Translations under genes and position numbers: made by a program | Origin: an uncultured Bacteroidota bacterium | GTDB lineage: Bacteria; Bacteroidota; Bacteroidia; Chitinophagales; Chitinophagaceae | NCBI GenBank assembly: GCA_903912435.1 | Contig: CAIWHI010000828.1 | Coordinates: forward strand, 1 to 7,585 | Direction: 5' to 3' | DNA: 7,585 nt | In this document: positions 1 to 6,511 of the stretch, piece after piece | How positions within the stretch are numbered: the first letter of the stretch is position 1 | Layout of the letters: each line of letters starts with the position of its first letter | Notes under the pieces: model-generated | Databases searched by the model: none | Seen by the model: the letters and a program-made list of their open reading frames with translations, nothing else | What the model was told of the DNA's origin: nothing

Positions 1-2088
1 GATCTTGCCAATCTTGTAAAGAACAAGCCATTCGCTATTAGTCTCACTTTCCCAGGCATAAATGGGGGCAGCTATACAATAAATTTAGCCCGTTACGATA
101 TTTTTTCAAATGAATTTCAGGTACATACTCTGGGTGCTAATGGAAAGGATGAAGTTTTTAACTATACCCCAGGTGCTTATTACCGCGGTACTGTAAATGG
201 CATTGCAGGTTCGGTAGCTGCTTTTTCATTTTTCAACAATGAGGTTTACGGCGTGTTCTCAATACCCGGCGAAGGAAACTATAACCTGGTACCCAACGTA
301 ATGGTAGGTAGTTATTATGACTATAATCAACACTATGTATTGTACAACGATTTCGATCTGAAAATAAAAGATAAGGGCCCAAAATGCGGTACTGATGAAT
401 TGCCCGAACCACCAGCGGCACTGGGCAAAACAAGCACCCTGGTAGGCAACAATGTTTATAATAACTGTACCGAAGTAAGGGTATTTGAGGTGGGTGATTA
501 TGCATTGTACCGTACCAAAGGAAGTAATGCTACCACCGTTACCAATTACCTCACCTCCCTTTTTAATAATCAGGCTACTCTTTACAGAAATGAAGGGATA
601 GGCATTGTACTCAACTATATTCAGGTTAATACTGCAACAGATAATTACCAAAGCATTACTGCAACCAATTCAGGTATATTTCTGGATACATTTGGTAAAG
701 TAACTAAGAACGTAATGCATGGTAGTGATGTGGCCATCCTGGCCTCTACTGCCCTAAATGGTGGTTATGGCGCACTAGGTGGTGTGGCATGGGTGAAATG
801 TATGTGTGCTACTTACCAGGCTTCGAACTTTTTTGGACCATATGCATTTTGCGATCTTGATAATAGTGGGGTAACCAACTTCCCTACCTACTCATGGGAT
901 GTGGAAGTAATGACCCACGAAATGGGCCATCAGGTTGGTTCACCACATACACACAGGTGTTGCTGGAATCCACCAGCCAGGAGTACAGCTATTGACGGCT
1001 GCTATACATTAGAGGGTTCATGCGCCAATCCGGGTATACCTGCTGCATCAGTGGGTGGTACTATTATGAGCTATTGCCACCTTACCTCTTCAGGCACCAA
1101 TTTCACCAATGGTTTTGGGCCTCAACCAGGAGATACTATCCGTTATTTTATCAGTCATACTTTCTCAGCAAGCTGCGGGGTTACTTATCAGCCTAATTTA
1201 CCAGTTGCCAGTGCTAATAAAACACTAAATGCCAACAGGGAATGTACAGACCAGACCACAGGCCTTACCTATTACTGGAATGATAATAATACTGCATCAC
1301 AGACTGATGATACACTTGTACTGGTTATCCAAAAGTTTGGTAATAGCTTTGGAGATCTGAACACAACAGGCTTTGGGGTAAGTACTAATACAGTTTTAAG
1401 ATATGGAACAGGTACAGGAGATACAATTCTATTCCCATCAGGAACCGGTAAAGTGAGTGCAAAAAACTATGCAATGCGCAGATACTATAAAATTACTGGT
1501 GCTACCAACACTTCTACAGCAGTAGAAATAATGTTTCCCTTCCTACTTACAGATACTGCCGATGTAGATGGCAGTGTGCCAGGTGCGGCAGCATTATCCA
1601 ACTATAGAATGTACCGTGTAACAGCTCCTGTTAACCCTAATCCGCTAATAGATAGTTTCAGGTATACCACTGCAAGCAATGTAGCTATTTATACTTTTAG
1701 TACCACTGCCAGTAGCAGCAAATGGAATTATACAACCAACGGAACTACCAATTTTGCTCACCTGCAAACTACTACCGTATCGGGTGGAGGCACCTTATTC
1801 TATGCTTATGGAGCTATATTGGGTACCGATAACCCCACCCTTGAAAGTGCAGGCATCAGCATCTATCCTAATCCAGGCCATGACCAATGGTTTGTACATG
1901 TAGATGCACAGAATAACAGCAATTTACGTTTCCAACTGTATACTGTAGATGGTAAATTAATTAGCGATAAGGCATTACAAAATGGTGCTACTAATACGAT
2001 TGATGCTTCTACTTTCCCGGTTGGCATGTATTATTACCGTGTAATCAATGATGAAAATGTGATAACCGGTAGTTTGATGAAACAATAA
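1..2088 (+). CDS. Secreted M12B/reprolysin-like zinc metalloprotease with T9SS sorting domain (5' end missing)
   Basis: The frame is open from base 1, so the start and signal peptide lie outside the window; 695 codons are visible. Residues about 1-110 resemble an M12B propeptide (YYRGTVNGIAGSVAAFS near 60-76). The catalytic domain starts near residue 155. It carries the zinc motif HEMGHQVGSPH with zinc ligands H306, H310 and H316 and catalytic base E307. A cysteine-rich loop (C320, C321, then further Cys) follows, then the Met-turn GTIMSYCH with M356. Residues about 415-600 are Thr/Ser/Asn-rich and probably beta-sandwich. Residues about 614-695 form a type A T9SS C-terminal domain: IYPNPG at 621-626, an LYTVDGKLI strand, and the ending PVGMYYYRVINDENVITGSLMKQ. 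In this family that tail directs export across the outer membrane and is cleaved there. The inferred role is extracellular or cell-surface protein degradation; the substrate is unknown. Translation ends at three consecutive in-frame stops (TAA TAA TAG), just before a terminator. The first GTG in this frame, at 253, is internal and not the true start. Confidence 0.93.
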   Translation, partial: DLANLVKNKPFAISLTFPGINGGSYTINLARYDIFSNEFQVHTLGANGKDEVFNYTPGAYYRGTVNGIAGSVAAFSFFNNEVYGVFSIPGEGNYNLVPNVMVGSYYDYNQHYVLYNDFDLKIKDKGPKCGTDELPEPPAALGKTSTLVGNNVYNNCTEVRVFEVGDYALYRTKGSNATTVTNYLTSLFNNQATLYRNEGIGIVLNYIQVNTATDNYQSITATNSGIFLDTFGKVTKNVMHGSDVAILASTALNGGYGALGGVAWVKCMCATYQASNFFGPYAFCDLDNSGVTNFPTYSWDVEVMTHEMGHQVGSPHTHRCCWNPPARSTAIDGCYTLEGSCANPGIPAASVGGTIMSYCHLTSSGTNFTNGFGPQPGDTIRYFISHTFSASCGVTYQPNLPVASANKTLNANRECTDQTTGLTYYWNDNNTASQTDDTLVLVIQKFGNSFGDLNTTGFGVSTNTVLRYGTGTGDTILFPSGTGKVSAKNYAMRRYYKITGATNTSTAVEIMFPFLLTDTADVDGSVPGAAALSNYRMYRVTAPVNPNPLIDSFRYTTASNVAIYTFSTTASSSKWNYTTNGTTNFAHLQTTTVSGGGTLFYAYGAILGTDNPTLESAGISIYPNPGHDQWFVHVDAQNNSNLRFQLYTVDGKLISDKALQNGATNTIDASTFPVGMYYYRVINDENVITGSLMKQ

Positions 2089-2100
2089 TAATAGCCTTCT

Positions 2101-2147
2101 AAAAACAACAAAGCCAACCTGATATATGGGTTGGCTTTGTTGTTTTT
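2101..2147 (+). terminator. Rho-independent terminator of the metalloprotease gene
   Basis: A perfect 19-bp inverted repeat (arms 2101-2119 and 2129-2147, 9-nt loop) starts 12 bases after the stop codon. Its GC-rich part is GCCAACC/GGTTGGC near the loop. The distal arm ends in a T run (2143-2148), as expected for an intrinsic terminator. The proximal arm is A-rich, so the hairpin could also work on the opposite strand, although no gene there clearly ends at it. Confidence 0.88.
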
Positions 2148-2245
2148 TGGGAGATATTAAACACCCTACCAACAAAATTGAATATTTTTTATAAAATAGA
2201 CTAAATTGCAACCAAATAAATCCCCATATATCAATCTATATCAAA

Positions 2246-2533
2246 ATGGAAAAACTAAACAACATACACCCAGGTGAAATACTAAAGGAAGAATTTCTCA
2301 ATGATTTGGGAATTTCAGCTTATTAATTGGCCATGGATACAGGCTTGCCTCAAACAAGAATATCAGAAATAATAAAAGGTAAACGCAAGGTAACTGCTGA
2401 CACAGCCTTAAGGCTATAGTTATATTTTGGTAATAAACCAAAGTTCTGGCTTGGCCTGCAGGATGATTTCGATTTAGAGGAAGGACAAATTGCCAAAGCT
2501 ACTGAATTGGGCAATATTAAACCTTTTGTGTAA
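2246..2533 (+). pseudogene. higA: HigA-family (XRE/VapI) antitoxin pseudogene with two nonsense codons
   Basis: Read through in one frame from the ATG, this gives a near-complete HigA-type antitoxin of about 95 residues. It starts MEKLNNIHPGEILKEEFL, continues as a helix-turn-helix (LPQTRISEIIKGKRKVTADT), then has the family tail YFGNKPKFWLGLQDDFDLEE, and ends at TAA 2531-2533. Two in-frame stops interrupt it: TAA at 2324-2326 (after NDLGISAY) and TAG at 2417-2419 (after ADTALRL). There is no frameshift, so decay looks recent and caused by substitutions. Neighbouring genes use both TAA and TAG as ordinary stops, so reassigned codons do not explain this. HigB toxin genes normally lie just upstream of higA; the 98 bases between the terminator and this ATG are too short to hold one, and nothing toxin-like follows. 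In intact systems HigA binds HigB and represses the operon. An ATG at 2333 could give only a 28-codon fragment. Sequencing error is possible but would need two independent events. Confidence 0.85.
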
Positions 2534-2616
2534 GTGCTGCATGGGTAAGCCAGTATACAAATAAAGACATCATTTGCAAATTAATATTCCCGGCAAATTA
2601 CAATAAGCACGTTCTA

Positions 2617-3756
2617 CTAAAACTGCTCCCCTATAGCAGAATTAATCACTATCCTACAAAGAAAAGGTAATAGTTTCATGGTCTTCAAAAAGAAGGAGGT
2701 GGTTTGCATTTTACCGAATTTACTTTGCACAAACCTTCCGGTACTTATACGGCGGGAGAACTGTTGTCTCCATTGCTGTGCATAGGTTTTCTCCATATGT
2801 GGGCGCGTAATTTTGCCTTCCAGAAATTGGCTCATTAACCCTGCTCCAATTTTTGAGGCATGGAATGCCATACTCATGCCATTGCCTGAAAGCGGAGAGA
2901 TTACTCCGCCGGTATCACCGAGCATGAGCACATGGTTAAGAACTTGTTCCTTCTTGTCAAAGCTTATTTGTGAAATGGTTACAGGGGCATCGAACATGAA
3001 TTCAGCATTGGTGAAAATATTCTTTAGCCACGAATTTTGCATAAGCACATCGCGTTCCAATTGTTTGATATCATTACCATTATCCTGCAGATTTTGGGCT
3101 GTAGTGAGGTAACAAAGGCAACATTTTCCATCTTCAATCTGCGAAATACCGCAATAGCCATTTTTGAAATTATGCAGTCCTACCCTATCTGCGGACCAGT
3201 TATACCTGATATGGTATTTAACACCTATAAAGTTGGTAAGGCTTTTGTTCTTATCCCTTACAAATGCCCTGTTCCACTTTACATCCATATTGCTCTTCTT
3301 TCCCCAGGTACCCGCCACCAGTCTGGCTTTATAGTTATTGTTTTTGGCTGACACAGTAAATAAATCCTCCTCAAAAACTATATCATCCACCCTTGTTTTG
3401 GTAATTAATTCCACACCTGCCATTAATGCCTGGTTAGCCAATTGAGCATCAAGAGTATAACGACTGATACCAAAACCGCCAAGGGGTAAGGTGGCCATAA
3501 CTTCATTTCCATAGGTGTCTGTGACCTGTAATGTATCTATTTGTGGCAAGCCTAATGAATCAATGGACAAGCCTAAATCCAATAAAAAAGACCTACTTTC
3601 ATTACTTATGTATTCACCACATACCTTATGCCGTGGGTAGCTGTCTTTTTCTAATACCAGCACTTTATATTGCTTCCGGGCCATTAGGATGCTTAAGGAT
3701 AAGCCAGCCAACCCGCCACCTACAATAATTATGTCATATCCTGCCCTGCTATTCAT
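2617..3756 (-). CDS. FAD-dependent oxidoreductase, geranylgeranyl reductase/aromatic hydroxylase superfamily
   Basis: This 379-residue flavoprotein opens with an FAD Rossmann motif (YDIIIVGGGLAGLSLS, glycines 13-15 and 18), followed by the acidic end of the second strand (VLVLEKD). PRHKVCGE at 41-48 is the conserved motif after the dinucleotide fold in geranylgeranyl reductase-like proteins and related hydroxylases and halogenases. VAGTWGKKSN near 147-156 replaces the usual GADGxxS segment. The second FAD motif is LGDTGGVISPLSGNGMSMA (about 279-297, G280-D281). There is no signal peptide or clear membrane helix, so it is probably cytosolic or membrane-associated. It is the last gene of a polyketide synthase-methyltransferase-oxidoreductase operon; its ATG lies inside the methyltransferase end (8-bp overlap), suggesting translational coupling. 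The inferred role is tailoring of the polyketide lipid, either hydroxylation/oxidation to a quinone as for SrsC or reduction of double bonds; the sequence does not decide between them. The stop is TAG. Confidence 0.88.
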   Translation of the reverse strand: MNSRAGYDIIIVGGGLAGLSLSILMARKQYKVLVLEKDSYPRHKVCGEYISNESRSFLLDLGLSIDSLGLPQIDTLQVTDTYGNEVMATLPLGGFGISRYTLDAQLANQALMAGVELITKTRVDDIVFEEDLFTVSAKNNNYKARLVAGTWGKKSNMDVKWNRAFVRDKNKSLTNFIGVKYHIRYNWSADRVGLHNFKNGYCGISQIEDGKCCLCYLTTAQNLQDNGNDIKQLERDVLMQNSWLKNIFTNAEFMFDAPVTISQISFDKKEQVLNHVLMLGDTGGVISPLSGNGMSMAFHASKIGAGLMSQFLEGKITRPHMEKTYAQQWRQQFSRRISTGRFVQSKFGKMQTTSFFLKTMKLLPFLCRIVINSAIGEQF

Positions 3757-4444
3757 TGGTTGTACATATTAGGTGACGGAATGCCCATTTCCATTTCAGT
3801 GAATAATTAATAATGCCTGCCATTTGCATTAATTGATGCCATTCGCTGGCTGTAAATCCACGTTTTACCGATAAGGGGGCATCATTTTTCACGAGGTAAG
3901 ACTTTGAAAAAATACGGGTAATAAAGCTAATAGAATAATAGGCCAATGGATGCCGGTGTAAATCATTAATAAAAAAACCAAGGTTACTATTTTGTTTCAG
4001 CCATTTTAATTGGGCTACTAGTTCGTCATTAGTAAAATGGTGGCAAAACAGGGAGGTGAAAATAATATCAGGCTTTTCAATCGGCCAAACCACATCCCTA
4101 TAATCACAGCAAATCCAGAAAACCGGGCCTGTGGCTTTTTGCATTGCATAATCAATGCATTCCTTTTTTATATCTATGCCGGTAAGTGTATATTTTACAT
4201 TTCGCCTATCTAGAAACCGTTGTATTGCCATAAGATTATCTCCACCCCCGCAGCCTATTTCGGCTATATGCAAATTGGTGGATTGCGGTCTTTTTTTTTG
4301 CAAAATACTGATGCCATTGCATGTTATGGCATGACCACCTAGCCAGGTATTAACCAAATTAAGTTCATGCATATTCACAATAATATCCGCGAAAGGGATA
4401 TTATCGTTATCAAGAAACTCCTTTTGGGTGGACCTTACTTTCAT
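3749..4444 (-). CDS. Class I SAM-dependent methyltransferase, polyketide-tailoring
   Basis: The 231-residue protein has a standard SAM-binding core. Motif I is IAEIGCGGGDNL (about 60-71), the acidic residue ending strand 2 is D91 in TGIDIKKECIDYA, and DYRDVVWP and PDIIFTSLFCHHF (about 125-137) correspond to motifs II/III. A later signature, FFINDLHRHPLAYYSI (about 157-172), leads to a C-terminal substrate region with SVKRGFTASEW. The length fits a small UbiE/Coq5-like methyltransferase without extra domains. It sits second in the operon, 57 bp after the polyketide synthase stop, and overlaps the oxidoreductase start by 8 bp. Inferred function: O- or C-methylation of the aromatic or pyrone polyketide made by the upstream enzyme. 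Operon partners in Streptomyces (SrsB) and Bacillus (BpsB) also methylate type III polyketides but are membrane-type methyltransferases, so the chemistry may be analogous with a different enzyme fold. The ATG start at 4444 has no Shine-Dalgarno, normal for this phylum; the stop is TAG. Confidence 0.88.
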   Translation of the reverse strand: MKVRSTQKEFLDNDNIPFADIIVNMHELNLVNTWLGGHAITCNGISILQKKRPQSTNLHIAEIGCGGGDNLMAIQRFLDRRNVKYTLTGIDIKKECIDYAMQKATGPVFWICCDYRDVVWPIEKPDIIFTSLFCHHFTNDELVAQLKWLKQNSNLGFFINDLHRHPLAYYSISFITRIFSKSYLVKNDAPLSVKRGFTASEWHQLMQMAGIINYSLKWKWAFRHLICTTNE

Positions 4445-4501
4445 GGTCAGACTAAAAGATCAGATTAGTAATTAAAGCTGTTTTGATTTTTTCACCAAAT
4501 A

Positions 4502-5593
4502 TTATTCAATCGTCATTACCACACTTTCCATTGTAAGCCCCGGGCCGAATGCCACCGCAAATACTTTAGATGGATCATTACTTAAATGAGCCTCCCAAAT
4601 AGCCTTTAAAACAAACAATACAGTAGGTGAAGACATATTGCCATATTCACGCAATATTTTCTCAGATGGAGCCAGGTCACCATCTTTTAGATTCAACCCC
4701 TTAAATATGGCATCCAATATACGCTTACCGCCTGGGTGAATACACCAATATGCAATGTCTTTATTGTGAATGCCGGCCTTTTCCAATGCCCTATCTTTCA
4801 TTCCACCTATTTTATGATGAAATATTTCTGGTATTTCAGCCGATAAAGTCATTACAAAACCTGTTGAAGATAAATTCCAGGTCATAGTATGACTTGCCTC
4901 TTTCAAAATTTCAGAATAAAAACTATCCAATCTGATACCCTTAGATAAATGCGTATCAGCCGTAATTAATATTGCAGCACATCCATCGCCAAAAATCAAT
5001 GGGGCTGTAATTGTATCGTTAGTAAATGTCTTTTGGTAATGCAAGGAGCATAATTCCACGCAAACAACCATTACATTTGAATAAGGTGCTGACCTTACTA
5101 TGTCATTGGCCATTTTAAGCCCATGTAAGGCGGCATAGCAACCCATAAAATTAATTGATGTCCTGCTTATATCATTCCTTAAACCTAAAGCATCTACCAA
5201 TTGTAATTCAAGGCCGGGAGCACTCATACCTGTGCAACTAACAGTGATAACATGGGTTATCTCAGCTTTATTATAATTAATGCCTAAGCAATTTTCAACC
5301 GCTTTTAGAGCCAGTGGTAAAGCAAAGCGATTGTACCAGGCCATCCTATGGTCAAGTAGCGGAAAAGGCTCTAAATCGCGCGATTTAGGAAAAAATTCCC
5401 ATTCCTCAATTGGCATTGTAAAATCGGGGATAACTGAGTATCGAAAATCGATGCCACTATGTTTGTATAAATAACCAAGAATGCGTTTTTCCCTAATCCC
5501 GGCTTCATATGCGCCTTCCATAAACTCCAACAATTGCTGCTGAGTATGCCTGAACTGGGGAACAGAAGTACCTATTGAAATTATCTTAGCCAA
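4502..5593 (-). CDS. Type III polyketide synthase (chalcone/alkylresorcinol synthase-like)
   Basis: This 363-residue thiolase-fold enzyme is the right length for a bacterial type III polyketide synthase. The catalytic triad is visible: Cys152 in NFMGCYAALHG, His286 in WCIHPGGKRIL and Asn319 in REYGNMSSPT, matching Cys164/His303/Asn336 of chalcone synthase. VSCTGMSAPGLELQL (about 118-132), PLIFGDGCAAILI (about 198-210) and the C-terminal AFGPGLTMES loop are family-typical. Such enzymes are homodimers that condense a CoA- or ACP-linked starter with several malonyl-CoA units without a carrier protein, then cyclise the chain to resorcinols or pyrones. The starter is inferred to be a fatty acyl group because this gene heads an operon with a methyltransferase and flavoprotein, as in phenolic lipid clusters; the sequence does not prove it. 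The start is TTG at 5593-5591: no upstream in-frame ATG exists before a stop at 5662-5660, and the conserved N-terminus (IISIGTSVPQFRHTQQQ) begins right after it. The next ATG (residue 25) would remove that motif. Confidence 0.95.
   Translation of the reverse strand: MAKIISIGTSVPQFRHTQQQLLEFMEGAYEAGIREKRILGYLYKHSGIDFRYSVIPDFTMPIEEWEFFPKSRDLEPFPLLDHRMAWYNRFALPLALKAVENCLGINYNKAEITHVITVSCTGMSAPGLELQLVDALGLRNDISRTSINFMGCYAALHGLKMANDIVRSAPYSNVMVVCVELCSLHYQKTFTNDTITAPLIFGDGCAAILITADTHLSKGIRLDSFYSEILKEASHTMTWNLSSTGFVMTLSAEIPEIFHHKIGGMKDRALEKAGIHNKDIAYWCIHPGGKRILDAIFKGLNLKDGDLAPSEKILREYGNMSSPTVLFVLKAIWEAHLSNDPSKVFAVAFGPGLTMESVVMTIE
5371..5388. repeat. Perfect 18-bp palindrome inside the polyketide synthase gene
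   Basis: CTAAATCGCGCGATTTAG equals its own reverse complement, with a CGCG centre and no spacer. It lies in the 5' part of the type III polyketide synthase coding sequence, where it encodes roughly K70-S-R-D-L-E75. Such symmetry suits a dimeric DNA-binding protein or a nuclease or methylase site, but it may be chance; a perfect 18-mer is expected about 0.03 times in a window this size under uniform base composition. Confidence 0.6.
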
Positions 5594-5611
5594 TTGCTTT
5601 TTGATTTCCCT
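5591..5611 (-). promoter_or_regulatory. TTG start and leader of the polyketide synthase
   Basis: On the minus strand an AGGGAAA stretch (5611-5605) is followed by an A-rich run and then TTG at 5593-5591. AGGG could be a weak Shine-Dalgarno about 14 bases before the start codon, longer than ideal. A-rich leaders without strong Shine-Dalgarno are common in Bacteroidota. The site matters because the start rests on a rare codon, supported by the conserved N-terminal sequence immediately after it. Confidence 0.6.
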
Positions 5612-5625
5612 GGAATATATATCTC

Positions 5626-5633
5626 TAAAGGTA
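5626..5633 (-). promoter_or_regulatory. Possible -7 promoter element of the polyketide synthase operon
   Basis: The minus strand reads TACCTTTA, one mismatch from the Bacteroidota -7 consensus TAnnTTTG. It lies about 33 bases before the TTG start, in the 130-bp gap after the membrane protein gene. No TTG/TTTG -33 element is seen at the usual spacing. Weak evidence; the operon might instead be read through from the upstream gene. Confidence 0.22.
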
Positions 5634-5723
5634 AGCAGGCTTAAGGTAGCCGGAGGGAATTATATTTTTATATAACTATAGAAAATTCTAAAACCCAAGA
5701 ACCTGAAAACTGAATCGGAATAA

Positions 5724-6101
5724 TTAGGTACCAACCTTAAATAATTCATCACCGTATAGAATATAGGCCAGAATAAAAAGTGAAACAAGAGTATATATAA
5801 TTACAGGCCAGTAATTGTCCTGATTCCGCTTGTCTTTTTCAAGGTCTTTTACAGGAGAAATTAAGGTATAATTTAAAAAGAACATTCCTGGAATAGTAAG
5901 TAGAATTAAGGGTAGTTTGAACAATTTATTTATAAAATTAACAATAGGTTTAGGTGCAATACCTTCCAAAAGATGGCTTAACCCATAAACTGTAATTAAA
6001 TTTAGTATAGTAATATAGGTAAGTCCAAAAACAAGTGCTACATATTTGGAACTAGTAATACGGTAAACAAAGGCATATATGCCCGACATTATCCTTTTCA
6101 T
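5724..6101 (-). CDS. Small three-helix membrane protein of unknown function
   Basis: The 125-residue protein matches no family I recognise. Three hydrophobic segments stand out at about 20-42 (YVALVFGLTYITILNLITVY), 62-82 (KLPLILLTIPGMFFLNYTLI) and 98-116 (YWPVIIYTLVSLFILAYIL). A charged loop (VKDLEKDKRNQDN) lies between helices 2 and 3, and the N-terminus is basic (MKRIM). It is most likely an inner-membrane protein. It is on the same strand as the polyketide synthase operon and ends 130 bp before that operon's start, so cotranscription is possible but not shown. It starts at ATG 6101-6099; a GAGGGAA stretch lies roughly 13 bases upstream. Function cannot be assigned; a link to the operon's lipid product would be pure inference. 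Confidence 0.68.
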   Translation of the reverse strand: MKRIMSGIYAFVYRITSSKYVALVFGLTYITILNLITVYGLSHLLEGIAPKPIVNFINKLFKLPLILLTIPGMFFLNYTLISPVKDLEKDKRNQDNYWPVIIYTLVSLFILAYILYGDELFKVGT

Positions 6102-6511
6102 AACAAAGATTAATTCCCTCGCAAATATCAGATTTTAATGCTGAACCCTGAACAAAAGCAAAGTAAACCAATAACCTACACTATTGCCATCTGTTTATTG
6201 AGCCGAAGATACGGTGAAAATGAAGCCGATTTAAATAAAAATTATCTTAATCGAATGATGATAAGTTATGATCGGAAAATAGATGCCTTGATAAGATTTT
6301 ATAAGTGGAAAAAACAGTTTTCAAATATGATATACACCAATATGGCTTTAGTTATTAGAAATGAATGAGGAAGCCACCAACTATTTATTAATAATGGCAA
6401 AATAACATTGTAAAAGGCGGTTTTTATTTCTTGGTCATAACTATGTTAAACCTCTTTTATTACCTTTGTAGGTGTAAAATTTTTTCCTTTTACTCCAATA
6501 GATGAATATAT
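6102..6511. other. Intergenic stretch without a convincing gene
   Basis: This 410-base AT-rich region separates the divergently transcribed membrane protein and citrate synthase genes. It holds one 76-codon open frame (6138-6368, +) that starts MLNPEQKQSKPITYTIAICL. That frame has no recognisable domain, no membrane segment, no Shine-Dalgarno and unusual Lys/Asn/Tyr/Met-rich composition, so I do not call it a gene; it could be a decayed or orphan reading frame. The last part (about 6430-6511) holds the citrate synthase promoter. No tRNA, riboswitch, clear terminator or repeat array was seen. Confidence 0.55.
6461..6468 (+). promoter_or_regulatory. -7 promoter element (TAnnTTTG type) of citrate synthase
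   Basis: TACCTTTG exactly matches the Bacteroidota primary sigma factor -7 consensus TAnnTTTG. It lies 43 bases before the citrate synthase ATG, giving an expected 5' leader of roughly 35-40 nt. The nearest upstream TTG (6431-6433) is 27 bases away, longer than the usual spacing of about 19-21, so the -33 element is not confirmed. Confidence 0.55.

Noticed and set aside
233..651. Minus-strand open frames (90 and 130 codons) opposite the protease
   Set aside because: They lie wholly inside the confidently identified protease gene on the other strand, have low-complexity Ile/Tyr/Cys-rich translations and no recognisable domain.
1975..2211. Minus-strand 78-codon frame across the protease end and terminator
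   Set aside because: It overlaps the conserved T9SS sorting domain and reads through the terminator hairpin; no domain or start signal.
2246..2533. Stop-codon reassignment or programmed readthrough in the HigA-like frame
   Set aside because: Both TAA and TAG end the intact neighbouring genes, so ordinary nonsense mutation is the simpler explanation.
2572..2598. Short inverted repeat ATTTGC/GCAAAT downstream of the oxidoreductase, considered as its terminator
   Set aside because: Only 6 bp with a 15-base loop and no following T run on the relevant strand.
2813..3728. Three plus-strand open frames (99, 104 and 65 codons)
   Set aside because: All are antisense shadows of the FAD oxidoreductase, which has clear FAD-binding motifs in its own frame.
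5280..5474. Plus-strand 64-codon frame
   Set aside because: Antisense shadow of the polyketide synthase N-terminal region.
5660..5675. AT-only inverted repeat (TTATAT, TTTT loop, ATATAA) in front of the polyketide synthase
   Set aside because: Six A/T pairs form too weak a hairpin for a terminator, and such repeats are common in AT-rich gaps.
6138..6368. Plus-strand 76-codon open frame in the intergenic gap
   Set aside because: No homology I recognise, no ribosome binding signal, odd composition; mentioned only in the gap description.
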